From Collinsella aerofaciens (GTDB lineage: Bacteria > Actinomycetota > Coriobacteriia > Coriobacteriales > Coriobacteriaceae), in NCBI GenBank assembly GCA_008668235.1, contig RQCP01000053.1:1-63809 (forward strand): 63,809 nt of DNA, in the 5' to 3' direction. The position numbers and the translations under genes were made by a program. The notes beneath the pieces are model-generated. The model did no database searches and was not told the origin of the DNA. It was given only the letters and a program-made list of their open reading frames with translations. Shown here one piece after another: positions 1 to 7,975 of the stretch. How positions within the stretch are numbered: the first letter of the stretch is position 1; each line of letters opens with the position of its first letter.

Positions 1-122
1 CTGAGCGCTCATGCGCGGTCCGGGCACGAGGATGCCCCCGAGTCACCTCCCCTATGCGCCATGCGGCCCCCAGGGCACGTGAGACAGACACCCGGACACC
101 GAAGATACGGTGGGCGCCGCCC
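1..122 (+). other. Probable 23S-5S spacer
   Basis: No ORF, tRNA or recognisable 23S 3' end is visible in these bases. By position directly before 5S rRNA it is probably the 23S-5S intergenic spacer; this is inference. Confidence 0.4.
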
Positions 123-124
123 AC

Positions 125-243
125 CGGTCAGCGGCCAGAGCATGGGGGGCACGCCCGGTCCCGTTCCGAACCCGGAAGCTAAGCCCCATCGCGCCGAGAG
201 TACTGCGGGGTCAGCCCGGGGGAGGCCAGGGCGCCGCTGACCG
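125..243 (+). rRNA. rrf: 5S ribosomal RNA
   Basis: The stretch carries the conserved 5S core (CGTTCCGAACCCGGAAGCTAAG around 162-184) and the late GAGAGTACTGCGGGG segment. Its ends pair as helix I: 123-134 is complementary to 234-245. The exact ends are uncertain by a few bases. It is followed closely by a strong terminator, so it is the last gene of an rRNA operon whose 16S and 23S genes lie upstream of the window. Confidence 0.93.
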
Positions 244-278
244 GTGGACGGCACCGAGCCGTGCGCTTGAACTGAGAA

Positions 279-307
279 GGGGGAGGCCTCGCGGCCTCCC
301 CCTTTTT
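279..307 (+). terminator. rRNA operon terminator
   Basis: A perfect 10-bp GC stem (279-288 with 293-302) with a TCGC tetraloop is followed by five T residues. It lies 35 bases after the 5S rRNA and closes the operon. Confidence 0.93.
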
Positions 308-374
308 GCGTTATATACACGTTGTACTTTGGGACCTAGTTCCCCCGTATGCGCTCTTACTGTTTGGCTGTATT

Positions 375-405
375 TTGAGTCCTTCTAGTGTATTTGAGCG
401 ATAAT
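375..405 (+). promoter_or_regulatory. Candidate coaE promoter
   Basis: A TTGAGT at 375-380 and GATAAT at 400-405 resemble -35 and -10 elements, but the 19-base spacer is long. The stretch lies between the rRNA terminator and coaE, so a promoter is expected here. Confidence 0.4.
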
Positions 406-433
406 TACTCGCATTGGCGTTAGGGAGGGCTTG

Positions 434-1075
434 ATGTTTACCGTATTTGTCTTGGGCAATATTGCTTCGGGTAAGTCGACTGCCTGCCGCTATTTCGAAT
501 CTCGTGGCGCTATGCTAATCGATCTGGATGAGCTTGCAAAATCGCTGTATGTGCCGGGCTCTGATATCGTCAATGCTCTCGCGGATGAATTCGGTTGGGA
601 CATTTTGGATGAGGATGGCGGCATTCGCCGCAACATCCTCGCTTCTCGAGCTTTTGCTTCTCCTGATTCGGTCGCACGGCTCAATGGCATTGTGCATCCC
701 GTTCTCATTGAACAGCTTTCGCTTAGGATTCTCGATCCGGTTTGTTGTACGGTTTCGTCTCCCCGTTATCCCTTTGCGGTGGTCGAGGTTTCTGCTCCGA
801 CTGGTTTTGAGGATGCATTTGGCTTGGCTGATGAAATTTTGGTCATCAGCGCCCCTTTGTCAGTTCGTCGCGAGCGCGCTATTCAACGTGGCATGGAGCC
901 ATCTGATTTCGATGCCCGTTCTGCTTGTCAGCCCGATGAGTCTGCGCTGTGCAATCTCGCTACTACGGTGATTGATAATGCCGCAGGCGATAATTCGCTC
1001 TTTGAGCAGCTTGACTCATGGCTTGCATGCCACGGGTTTATAGATACTCCGGATAAGGAGGAGGCCGATGCCTAA
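434..1075 (+). CDS. coaE: Dephospho-CoA kinase
   Basis: This enzyme phosphorylates the 3'-hydroxyl of dephospho-CoA with ATP, the last step of coenzyme A synthesis in the cytoplasm. The protein is 213 residues, slightly long for CoaE. Near the N-terminus is the P-loop GNIASGKST, followed by the LIDLDELAK segment that matches the conserved D-x-D of the family, and HPVL further on. A TTG codon lies three bases upstream, but the AGGGAGG ribosome site at 422-428 fits the ATG at 434 better. The 3' end overlaps the next gene by 8 bases, so the two are translationally coupled. The family assignment is firm. Confidence 0.93.
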   Translation: MFTVFVLGNIASGKSTACRYFESRGAMLIDLDELAKSLYVPGSDIVNALADEFGWDILDEDGGIRRNILASRAFASPDSVARLNGIVHPVLIEQLSLRILDPVCCTVSSPRYPFAVVEVSAPTGFEDAFGLADEILVISAPLSVRRERAIQRGMEPSDFDARSACQPDESALCNLATTVIDNAAGDNSLFEQLDSWLACHGFIDTPDKEEADA

Positions 1076-1649
1076 GGCACGTTTCTTTACGTGGTATCGC
1101 GTGGCGCCACTTGCCGTTGTGTTCGTCTTCGGCCTTATTTCGCTCGTCTACTCGTGTGCCCCTGCCGCTTTCTTTAAGCCGCTGTATCCGATTGACTACG
1201 AGGCGTACGTAAAGCAATCCAGTATTTCGCACAATCTTGATCCGTATCTGGTGTGTGCCGTCATAAAGTCGGAATCGAATTGGGATCCCGAGGCCGAGTC
1301 GAATCAAGGCGCACAGGGCTTGATGCAGCTGATGCCCGAGACTGCCCAGGATATGATTGCCAAGGGTCTTGTCGACGGAGGGGAGTATTCGGTCGACAAT
1401 CTTAACGATCCGGCTACGAATATCGAGTTTGGCTGCGCATACCTCTCGTATCTTCTCGCCTATTTCAACGGGTCGACGGATAGTGCCATCGCCGCCTATA
1501 ACGCCGGTATGGGCAATGTCGACGGATGGGCGCAGCAGAACACGTCACTCCATAATGCGATTACCTTTCCTGAAACTCAGGCTTATCTGATTCGCGTCAA
1601 TAATGCCTGGGTTCGATATAAGACTCTCTATCCCGATCGGTTCGTATAG
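1068..1649 (+). CDS. Membrane-anchored lytic transglycosylase (SLT domain)
   Basis: This probably cleaves peptidoglycan glycan strands at the cell surface, forming 1,6-anhydro-muramyl ends. A single hydrophobic segment at residues 11-30 serves as a signal anchor. The SLT fold follows: AVIKSESNWDPEAES contains the catalytic glutamate in the usual ES-x-W-p context, then QGLMQLMPETA and AYNAGMGNV, all classic Slt/MltE-family motifs. At 193 residues it has little besides the catalytic domain. It overlaps coaE by 8 bases and has GGAGGAGG just upstream. No lipobox is obvious, although a cysteine (LVYSC) closes the hydrophobic stretch and a lipoprotein form cannot be excluded. Confidence 0.9.
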   Translation: MPKARFFTWYRVAPLAVVFVFGLISLVYSCAPAAFFKPLYPIDYEAYVKQSSISHNLDPYLVCAVIKSESNWDPEAESNQGAQGLMQLMPETAQDMIAKGLVDGGEYSVDNLNDPATNIEFGCAYLSYLLAYFNGSTDSAIAAYNAGMGNVDGWAQQNTSLHNAITFPETQAYLIRVNNAWVRYKTLYPDRFV

Positions 1650-1700
1650 GACTAAGCCCACCGCCTGCGTATACTGCAGATGTACGAGTTAGGAGTATCC

Positions 1701-3941
1701 ATGGCGGAATTTGAAGTAGAACGCGTTGGTGGTGAACTTAAGCGCTTTGGCGTTGAGGGCGCTGAGGTGCCGTTTGAAGTCGTTTCCCCCTATGAACCTG
1801 CCGGTTCCCAGCCCAAGGCCATTGAGTCACTTGTGCGGGGCGTGAGGGACGGAGACCGCTATCAGGTTTTGCTGGGTGTGACTGGTTCGGGTAAGACTTT
1901 TACGATGGCCAAAACCATTGAGGCCTTGGGTAAGCCGACCCTTGTCATGGCTCCGAATAAAACGCTCGCCGCTCAGCTTGCGAGCGAGCTCAAAGAGTTC
2001 TTTCCCAATAACGCTGTGGTCTACTTCGTCTCGTACTACGACTACTATCAGCCCGAGGCGTATGTGCCGCAAAGCGATACATATATCGAGAAAGACTCCT
2101 CGATTAACGAAGAGGTCGAGATGCTGCGCCATCAGGCGACCGCGTCACTGCTCTCTCGACGTGATGTGATCGTTGTCGCATCGGTCTCGTGTATCTATGG
2201 CATTGGCTCTCCTGAGGACTATGCGGGTCTGGCTCCAAACGTCGACAAGAAGGTGCCGCTCGAGCGCGATGACTTTATCCATGCGCTTATCGACATTCAA
2301 TATGATCGCAATGACTATGACCTGGCGCGTGGCACGTTCCGCGTGCGCGGCGATGTTGTCGACGTGTATCCGCCTTATGCCGAGCATCCGTTGCGGTTTG
2401 AGTTCTTTGGCGACGAGGTCGAGCTGATTGCCGAGATCGATGAGGTCACCGGTGAGATGCTTCGTGAGTACGAGGCCATCCCCGTATGGCCGGCATCACA
2501 CTACGTGACCGAGAAGCCGAAGGTCAAGGCCGCTCTGAAATCGATCAGCGAAGAGTGCGAGAAGCGCGTGGCGGAGCTCAAGGCGACCGACAAGTTGCTC
2601 GAGGCGCAGCGTCTGCAGCAGCGCACCGATTATGATCTTGAGATGCTCGAGACGATGGGCTTTTGCAACGGCATCGAGAACTACTCGCGTCATCTGGACG
2701 GTCGCAAGCCGGGTGAGCCGCCGTTTACCCTAATCGATTACTTTCCCAAGGATATGCTCTGCATCATCGATGAGAGCCATGTGACGGTGCCGCAGATTCG
2801 CGGCATGCACGAAGGTGACCGCTCGCGTAAGGTGACGCTGGTGGAACACGGTTTTCGCCTGCCCTCGGCGCTCGATAACCGCCCGCTTCGTTTCGATGAG
2901 TTTGAGGCAAGGATACCCCAGTTTATCTATGTTTCGGCCACGCCGGGCGACTACGAGCTGCGGGTGAGCCAAAACGATGTTGAGCAGATTATTCGTCCGA
3001 CTGGCCTGCTCGACCCCAAGATTGACGTGCGTCCAGTTCGCGGCCAGATTGACGATCTTGAGGACGAGATTCGCGAGCGCGTTGCCCGCAAGGAGCGCGT
3101 GCTGGTGACCACGTTGACCAAGCGCATGGCCGAGGACCTGACCGACCATCTGCTCGACGCGGGCATTAAGGTCAATTACATGCACTCTGATACGGCGACA
3201 ATGGACCGTGTCGAGATCCTGCGAACGCTGCGCGAGGGCAAGATCGATGTTCTCGTTGGCATCAATCTGCTTCGCGAGGGCTTGGATCTCCCCGAGGTCT
3301 CACTGGTGGCAATTCTCGATGCCGATAAGGAAGGCTTCTTGCGCAACCGCCGTTCGCTGATTCAGACGATTGGCCGTGCGGCCCGTAACGCCGATGGTGA
3401 AGTCATCATGTATGCAGACGTTGTGACCGATTCGATGAAAGAGGCCATCGAGGAGACGCAGCGCCGTCGCGAGATTCAGATGGCATATAACGAAGAACAT
3501 GGCATTGTGCCCAAGACAGTGCGCAAGGCCATCAACGACATCTCAAGTTTTATTGCCGAGGCCGAAAAAACCGTGGGTTCCAAGGGACGCTCGAAGGGCG
3601 ACTCTCTTGGCCATGGTGCATTCTATACGCCCGATGAGTCGGGCGAGGGCGGCGTGCCGGAAACGGTGGCGCCCGAGCAGACACTTGCGGAGCAGTTGGA
3701 AGAACTGCCGCATGACGAGCTTGTGCGGATTGTCGAAACCATGGAAGAGGATATGCGTAACGCTTCTGCCGCCATGGACTTTGAGGAGGCGGCGCGCCTG
3801 CGCGATGCCGTCGTTCAGATTCGGGCGATGCTCGAGGGTGCGTCTGAGGACGAGACGATCGAGCGCTTACGTTCGCAGGCCCGCAAGGGTTCCACGTTCG
3901 CATCGGGCAGAAAACGCCAGGGTGCACGGTTTAAGAAATAG
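1701..3941 (+). CDS. uvrB: Excinuclease ABC subunit B
   Basis: UvrB is the damage-verifying helicase-like subunit of nucleotide excision repair; it receives damaged DNA from UvrA and then binds UvrC. The 746-residue protein has Walker A GVTGSGKT at about residues 59-66, the strand-inserting beta-hairpin around YYDYYQPEAYVP, the DESHV Walker B, the later helicase motifs (LLREGLDLPEV, QTIGRAARN) and a C-terminal UVR motif (MEEDMRNAAMDFEEAARLRD-like) near residue 700. The ATG at 1701 is chosen over an in-frame ATG at 1680 because AGGAG at 1691-1695 is well spaced for it. A TATACT at about 1669 could be the -10 element. Unlike uvrA, no LexA-like box is visible upstream. Confidence 0.97.
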   Translation: MAEFEVERVGGELKRFGVEGAEVPFEVVSPYEPAGSQPKAIESLVRGVRDGDRYQVLLGVTGSGKTFTMAKTIEALGKPTLVMAPNKTLAAQLASELKEFFPNNAVVYFVSYYDYYQPEAYVPQSDTYIEKDSSINEEVEMLRHQATASLLSRRDVIVVASVSCIYGIGSPEDYAGLAPNVDKKVPLERDDFIHALIDIQYDRNDYDLARGTFRVRGDVVDVYPPYAEHPLRFEFFGDEVELIAEIDEVTGEMLREYEAIPVWPASHYVTEKPKVKAALKSISEECEKRVAELKATDKLLEAQRLQQRTDYDLEMLETMGFCNGIENYSRHLDGRKPGEPPFTLIDYFPKDMLCIIDESHVTVPQIRGMHEGDRSRKVTLVEHGFRLPSALDNRPLRFDEFEARIPQFIYVSATPGDYELRVSQNDVEQIIRPTGLLDPKIDVRPVRGQIDDLEDEIRERVARKERVLVTTLTKRMAEDLTDHLLDAGIKVNYMHSDTATMDRVEILRTLREGKIDVLVGINLLREGLDLPEVSLVAILDADKEGFLRNRRSLIQTIGRAARNADGEVIMYADVVTDSMKEAIEETQRRREIQMAYNEEHGIVPKTVRKAINDISSFIAEAEKTVGSKGRSKGDSLGHGAFYTPDESGEGGVPETVAPEQTLAEQLEELPHDELVRIVETMEEDMRNASAAMDFEEAARLRDAVVQIRAMLEGASEDETIERLRSQARKGSTFASGRKRQGARFKK

Positions 3942-3946
3942 CGAAC

Positions 3947-3978
3947 AGGCCCCGAGTTCCCTGTGGAGCTCGGGGCCT
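3947..3978 (+). terminator. Terminator after uvrB
   Basis: The stem AGGCCCCGAG pairs with CTCGGGGCCT and continues through TTCC/GGAG, followed by a weak T-rich run (TATGTCTTTT). It lies between uvrB and the converging oxidoreductase gene and may act on both strands. Confidence 0.7.
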
Positions 3979-4006
3979 ATGTCTTTTGCGCGCTGGAATT
4001 CGTGCG

Positions 4007-5647
4007 TTAGAGGTCTGCGATCAGGGCTTCGGCACAACGGATGCCGTCGGTGGCCGCGCTCATGATGCCGCCGGCATATCCAGCTCCCTCACCACAAGGG
4101 TAGAGGCCCGGGGTCGACACGGCATGGCACGTTCGGTCTCGGGTGACAGTGACCGGTGAGCTCGAACGAGTCTCCACGCCGGTAAGAACGGCATCGGGAC
4201 GGTCGTAGCCTCGTAGCTTTTTTCCGAGTAGGGGAAGTCCCAGGCGGAGCGACTCGACGATATGCTGCGGCAGGGCTTCGTCAATTGCCGTCCAGGTCAC
4301 ACCGAGCGGATAGGTGGGCTTTACCTTTCCGGGCGCCTTGCTGGCGCGTCCTGCGAGGAAATCTCCGACGAGTTGTGCCGGTGCGTTCCAGTTGGAACCG
4401 CCCAGGCGATAGGCGGCCGCCTCGCAGGCGCGCTGGAGCTCGATGCCGGCGAGCGGGTCATCGTTGGGAAGGTCCTCAGGCGTGACGTTAACGAGCAGGG
4501 CGGCGTTTGCGTTGCGTCCGTCGCGGGCATTGAGGCTGGCGCCGTTGACGCACAGGTGGCCCTGCTCGGAAGAGGCGGCGACAACCTGCCCGCCGGGGCA
4601 CATGCAAAACGAGAACACGCTGCGGCCGTTGGGAAGATGGGCGACGAGCTTGTAGGGGGCTGCTCCGAGGGCAGGATGTCCCGCCAAGGCTCCATATTGG
4701 GCTCGGTCGATGTCGCGCTGCGGATGTTCGATGCGAACGCCCATGGCAAAGGTCTTTTGTGCGAGGGCCACGTTGTGGTCCTTAAGGAGCTCAAAAATAT
4801 CGCGAGCAGAATGCCCGCAGGCGAGGATGAGGTGCTTTGTCTCAATTGGCTCGTAAGCGGCGTCTTGGGACGATTGGACATCGATACCGGTGATGGCACC
4901 AGACGCGTCGATGCGAATGTCGACGAGCTTTGTTCGATAACGGACGACACCTCCGAGCTGCTCGATGCGCTGGGATATAGCGGTGACAACCGTGGGAAGG
5001 ATGTCGGAGCCAATGTGCGGCTTGGCATCCCACAGAATATCGCGGGGCGCGCCCGCCTCGACGAAGGTTTCGAGGATAAGGCGATGGGCGGGATTTTTGG
5101 TTCCCGTATTGAGCTTGCCGTCCGAGAAGGTCCCCGCGCCGCCCAGGCCAAACTGGATATTGCTCTCGGGGTCGAGGATGCGCTCCTTTAGAAAGAGATC
5201 GATCGCATGTGAGCGGCGAAATGCTGGGTCGCCGCGCTCGATGAGCAAGGGCTTAAGACCCGCTTCGGCAAGGGTGAGTGCAGCGAAAAGGCCAGCGCAT
5301 CCGGCACCGACAACGACAGGGCATTCTTGAGGTGTGTCGGAGACGGGGGAGGGGAATGAAGACCCATCGTCTTCTATCGCGCGTACGCGCGAGCGGTCAC
5401 GCTCGGCAACGCTGTCGACCGCTTCTCGCTCGAGGTGGGGACTAGTCAGCTCAACACGAAAGCTCAGGATAAAATGGACGTCTCGTTTTTTGCGGGCGTC
5501 GATTGACTTGCGGTGGAGCTCGATGGACTTGATCTCGGAGTCCTTGCAACGTAGGACGCGCTTGGCGACTCGCTTGCCAACAATGAGGCAGGCATTTTCA
5601 TCGCCGGCTTCATCGAGTGACGCGTTGACTTGGGTGATTTCGATCAT
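4007..5647 (-). CDS. FAD-dependent dehydrogenase-like protein
   Basis: This is a predicted FAD-binding oxidoreductase of the COG2509 type, whose substrate is unknown. The 546-residue protein has an N-terminal domain of about 100 residues rich in Lys/Arg, then a Rossmann dinucleotide-binding motif (VVGAGCAGLFAALTLAEAG) and GLGGAGTFSDGKLNTG, a hallmark of this family. Near the C-terminus are YPCGEGAGYAGGIMSAATDG and GIRCAEAL, the second FAD contact. The start is set at 5647 because AAGGAG precedes that ATG by six bases; a longer reading frame extends back through a terminator hairpin and is rejected. It follows a second flavoprotein gene on the same strand but a terminator separates them. Confidence 0.85.
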   Translation of the reverse strand: MIEITQVNASLDEAGDENACLIVGKRVAKRVLRCKDSEIKSIELHRKSIDARKKRDVHFILSFRVELTSPHLEREAVDSVAERDRSRVRAIEDDGSSFPSPVSDTPQECPVVVGAGCAGLFAALTLAEAGLKPLLIERGDPAFRRSHAIDLFLKERILDPESNIQFGLGGAGTFSDGKLNTGTKNPAHRLILETFVEAGAPRDILWDAKPHIGSDILPTVVTAISQRIEQLGGVVRYRTKLVDIRIDASGAITGIDVQSSQDAAYEPIETKHLILACGHSARDIFELLKDHNVALAQKTFAMGVRIEHPQRDIDRAQYGALAGHPALGAAPYKLVAHLPNGRSVFSFCMCPGGQVVAASSEQGHLCVNGASLNARDGRNANAALLVNVTPEDLPNDDPLAGIELQRACEAAAYRLGGSNWNAPAQLVGDFLAGRASKAPGKVKPTYPLGVTWTAIDEALPQHIVESLRLGLPLLGKKLRGYDRPDAVLTGVETRSSSPVTVTRDRTCHAVSTPGLYPCGEGAGYAGGIMSAATDGIRCAEALIADL

Positions 5648-5663
5648 CGAGGTCTCCTTAGAG

Positions 5664-5697
5664 GCAAGAAAGAGGCCGTCCGGTATCCCAGACGGCC
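5664..5697 (-). terminator. Minus-strand terminator
   Basis: Read on the minus strand, GGCCGTC and GACGGCC (5691-5697 with 5674-5680) form a stem followed by TCTTTCTT. It ends the transcript of the upstream flavoprotein gene and precedes the ribosome site of the next. Confidence 0.75.
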
Positions 5698-5727
5698 CGA
5701 ATGCGTTTTTGATTATAGACTGCGCGG

Positions 5728-6999
5728 CTACAGGCTGCTTGCAGCGCGAATGCCCGAGAGCCAGGCCCACGCAAGGTTAAAGCCTCCACAATCGGCGTCG
5801 ATGTCGAGCGCTTCGCCGCAGACGTAAAGCGGGGCGTCGACAGCGCTGCTCGCGCGTAGACTGGGTGTTGAGATGCTCTCGACAGATACGCCACCACGCG
5901 TGACCTGCGCCGAGCGCTCCTCGGCTGTTCCCTCGACGAGCAACTTAAAGTGCTTGAGGATCGAGACCAGGTGGATGACATCGTTGGAGCTTGGATGGCA
6001 CTGCTCGAACGCTGTGCAGACGATGCGGGAGAGTTGCGGGGCGAGCATGCCGTCGAGCCAACGGGGATCGCGGGGCGAAAAGCCGCCGAGCAGCTCAACG
6101 CGCCGGTTGAGCATATCGAGCAGCTCGTCTTTGGAGAGGTCGGGGAAAACGTCGAGCAGGATCGTATCGCCGTGCTGGATACGACGGGAGAGGTTGAAGA
6201 CAGCGACGCCCGAGATACCGAAGGTTCGAAACAGGACTTCACCGTCTTCGTGCCAGAGCTCATTATGATTGCGGGCGAGCGTCAAGCGGGCGCGGACGCG
6301 CAGGCCATCCAACGTCTTGAGCGCCGCCCGATCGCCGACGACCGTTGCCGATACGGGGCAGAGGATGGGGCGCAGCGAAGTGAGGGGGAGGCGAAACGTA
6401 TCGGCGATACCAGTGGGGTTACCACCCGTGGCGATAATTACGGCATGTGCCTGCAGGGCCTCGTTCTTGCGAGGGACATCGGCGAGCGCTTTCCGAAGCG
6501 AGCGGAGCTCCGATTTTCGGTCGTCGTGCTTTTTTGCCTTGAGTGCCCGCGCTGGACGGTCTATTTGGAGTGTCCAGCCTTCGGAAGCTTTGTGCGCCGA
6601 GGCAACGTTGGCTCCGCAGATTAAGGTGATACCTAGGCGGTCGCAAACGTTGAGAAGTGCGTCGCGCACCGATTCGGCGCGAAGGGAGCGCGGGTACAGT
6701 CGGCCTTCCTCGGAGGTTGTCATGATGCCCAGCGAGGAGAAGAAACCCATAAGCTTTTGTTCGGGTTGGGGGCCCATGACAGATTCGACGAATGCGGGGT
6801 GGTTATACCGCTGAGGATCAATCGATTCGTTGGAGAGGTTGCAGCGGCCGTTACCGGTCGCAAGGAGCTTAAGGCCGCAGGCGACATCGCGCTCAACGAT
6901 GCAGACGCTTTTGCCAGCACGTGCGGCCGTAATGGCGGCGGCGAGGCCTGAAGCCCCGCCGCCGATTACCAGGACGTCATAGAAGGCGCTCGTGTTCAC
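5728..6999 (-). CDS. HI0933/BaiN-family flavoprotein
   Basis: This is a predicted FAD-dependent oxidoreductase of the HI0933 (aminoacetone oxidase/BaiN-like) family. The 423-residue protein opens with VLVIGGGASGLAAAITAARAG, then GLKLLATGNGRCNLSN, the signature of the family. ATGGNPTG marks the middle and YVCGEALDIDADCGGFNLA the C-terminal FAD contact. Members of this family include BaiN, proposed to act in gut bile-acid 7-dehydroxylation, but many members have other or unknown roles, so no reaction is assigned. Translation starts at a GTG directly after the stop codon of the mrp gene (TAA-GTG), which implies co-transcription and coupled translation. Confidence 0.85.
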   Translation of the reverse strand: MNTSAFYDVLVIGGGASGLAAAITAARAGKSVCIVERDVACGLKLLATGNGRCNLSNESIDPQRYNHPAFVESVMGPQPEQKLMGFFSSLGIMTTSEEGRLYPRSLRAESVRDALLNVCDRLGITLICGANVASAHKASEGWTLQIDRPARALKAKKHDDRKSELRSLRKALADVPRKNEALQAHAVIIATGGNPTGIADTFRLPLTSLRPILCPVSATVVGDRAALKTLDGLRVRARLTLARNHNELWHEDGEVLFRTFGISGVAVFNLSRRIQHGDTILLDVFPDLSKDELLDMLNRRVELLGGFSPRDPRWLDGMLAPQLSRIVCTAFEQCHPSSNDVIHLVSILKHFKLLVEGTAEERSAQVTRGGVSVESISTPSLRASSAVDAPLYVCGEALDIDADCGGFNLAWAWLSGIRAASSL

Positions 7000-7830
7000 T
7001 TAGGCCTCGTCGGTCTCGTGCGGGGTAATAGCCTCGACGGCAGAGACTGCTTTGGGCAACATGCCATCGGGCAGCGCGGTCTCAACCTCGCCCTTATCGC
7101 AGGCCTCGGCGAGTGCCGGATTAATGGGAAGCGTGCCCAAGATGTCGAGGTTATAGCGCTCTGCGACCTCGGGGAGCTTGCTCTTGCCAAAGACCTCGAT
7201 CTTCTTGCCGCAGTCGGGGCACTCAATATAGCTCATGTTCTCGACGATGCCCAGAATGGGGACGTTCATCTTCTCGGCCATGTTGACCGCCTTGGCGACG
7301 ATCATCGAGACCAGATCCTGCGGGCTCGTGACGATGACGATGCCGTCGACGGGCAGTGACTGGAAGACGGTGAGCGCGACGTCGCCTGTTCCCGGAGGCA
7401 TGTCGACCAGCAGGTAGTCGATGGGGCCCCACGAGGTCTCGCTCCAGAACTGCCTGATGGCGCCTGCGATGACCGGACCGCGCCAAAGGACGGGGTCGGT
7501 CTCGTTTTGGAGCAGAAGGTTGGAGCTCATGACCTTGACGCCGTGCTCGGAGATTTCAGGCAGCATGAGGTTGCCAAGGGCATGGACGTGGCGTCCGCTC
7601 ATACCGAACATCTTGGGGATAGAGGGACCAGTGATGTCGGCATCGAGGACGCCGACCTTGTGGCCGTGACGGGCAAGCTCGGTGGCGATGGCACCGGTGA
7701 CAAACGACTTGCCGACACCGCCCTTGCCGGAAAGCACGGCGATGACGCGTTTGACCTCGGACAGCGTATTCTCCTCAAATTGCGACGGCGACGTTTGTCC
7801 GCCGGCGGCCTGTGCGTGCTCGCAACCCAT
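7000..7830 (-). CDS. mrp: Mrp/NBP35-family Fe-S carrier ATPase
   Basis: Mrp/ApbC ATPases are homodimeric cytoplasmic carriers that bind and pass on iron-sulfur clusters. The 276-residue protein has the deviant Walker A VLSGKGGVGKS near residue 32, DADITGPS, the DMPPGTGDV motif and the C-terminal CPDC pair that would hold the bridging cluster. The ATG at 7830 is chosen because AAGGAG lies six bases before it; a longer frame starting at 7887 would run through the promoter. Its TAA abuts the GTG of the HI0933-type flavoprotein, so the two form an operon. Function is inferred from the family. Confidence 0.93.
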   Translation of the reverse strand: MGCEHAQAAGGQTSPSQFEENTLSEVKRVIAVLSGKGGVGKSFVTGAIATELARHGHKVGVLDADITGPSIPKMFGMSGRHVHALGNLMLPEISEHGVKVMSSNLLLQNETDPVLWRGPVIAGAIRQFWSETSWGPIDYLLVDMPPGTGDVALTVFQSLPVDGIVIVTSPQDLVSMIVAKAVNMAEKMNVPILGIVENMSYIECPDCGKKIEVFGKSKLPEVAERYNLDILGTLPINPALAEACDKGEVETALPDGMLPKAVSAVEAITPHETDEA

Positions 7831-7885
7831 GTATGACTCCTTTGTATATGTTGGGGCCGGGGCCCCGCGATGTGACACGAGCGTC

Positions 7886-7891
7886 ATTGTA
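7886..7891 (-). promoter_or_regulatory. Candidate -10 of the mrp promoter
   Basis: Read on the minus strand this is TACAAT, about 55 bases before the mrp start codon. No good -35 was found, so the assignment is tentative. Confidence 0.4.
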
Positions 7892-7975
7892 CCCTCGTTT
7901 GCGAGCGGGAGTCATTTGCGATGCAATTGGGCCGAGCGTGCTTGCAATACGATGGGCCCAAGCGAATGGGCGGGC

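Noticed and set aside
4262..5191. 309-codon plus-strand frame over the FAD oxidoreductase gene
   Set aside because: It is antisense to a protein with clear FAD motifs and has no ribosome site or conserved features.
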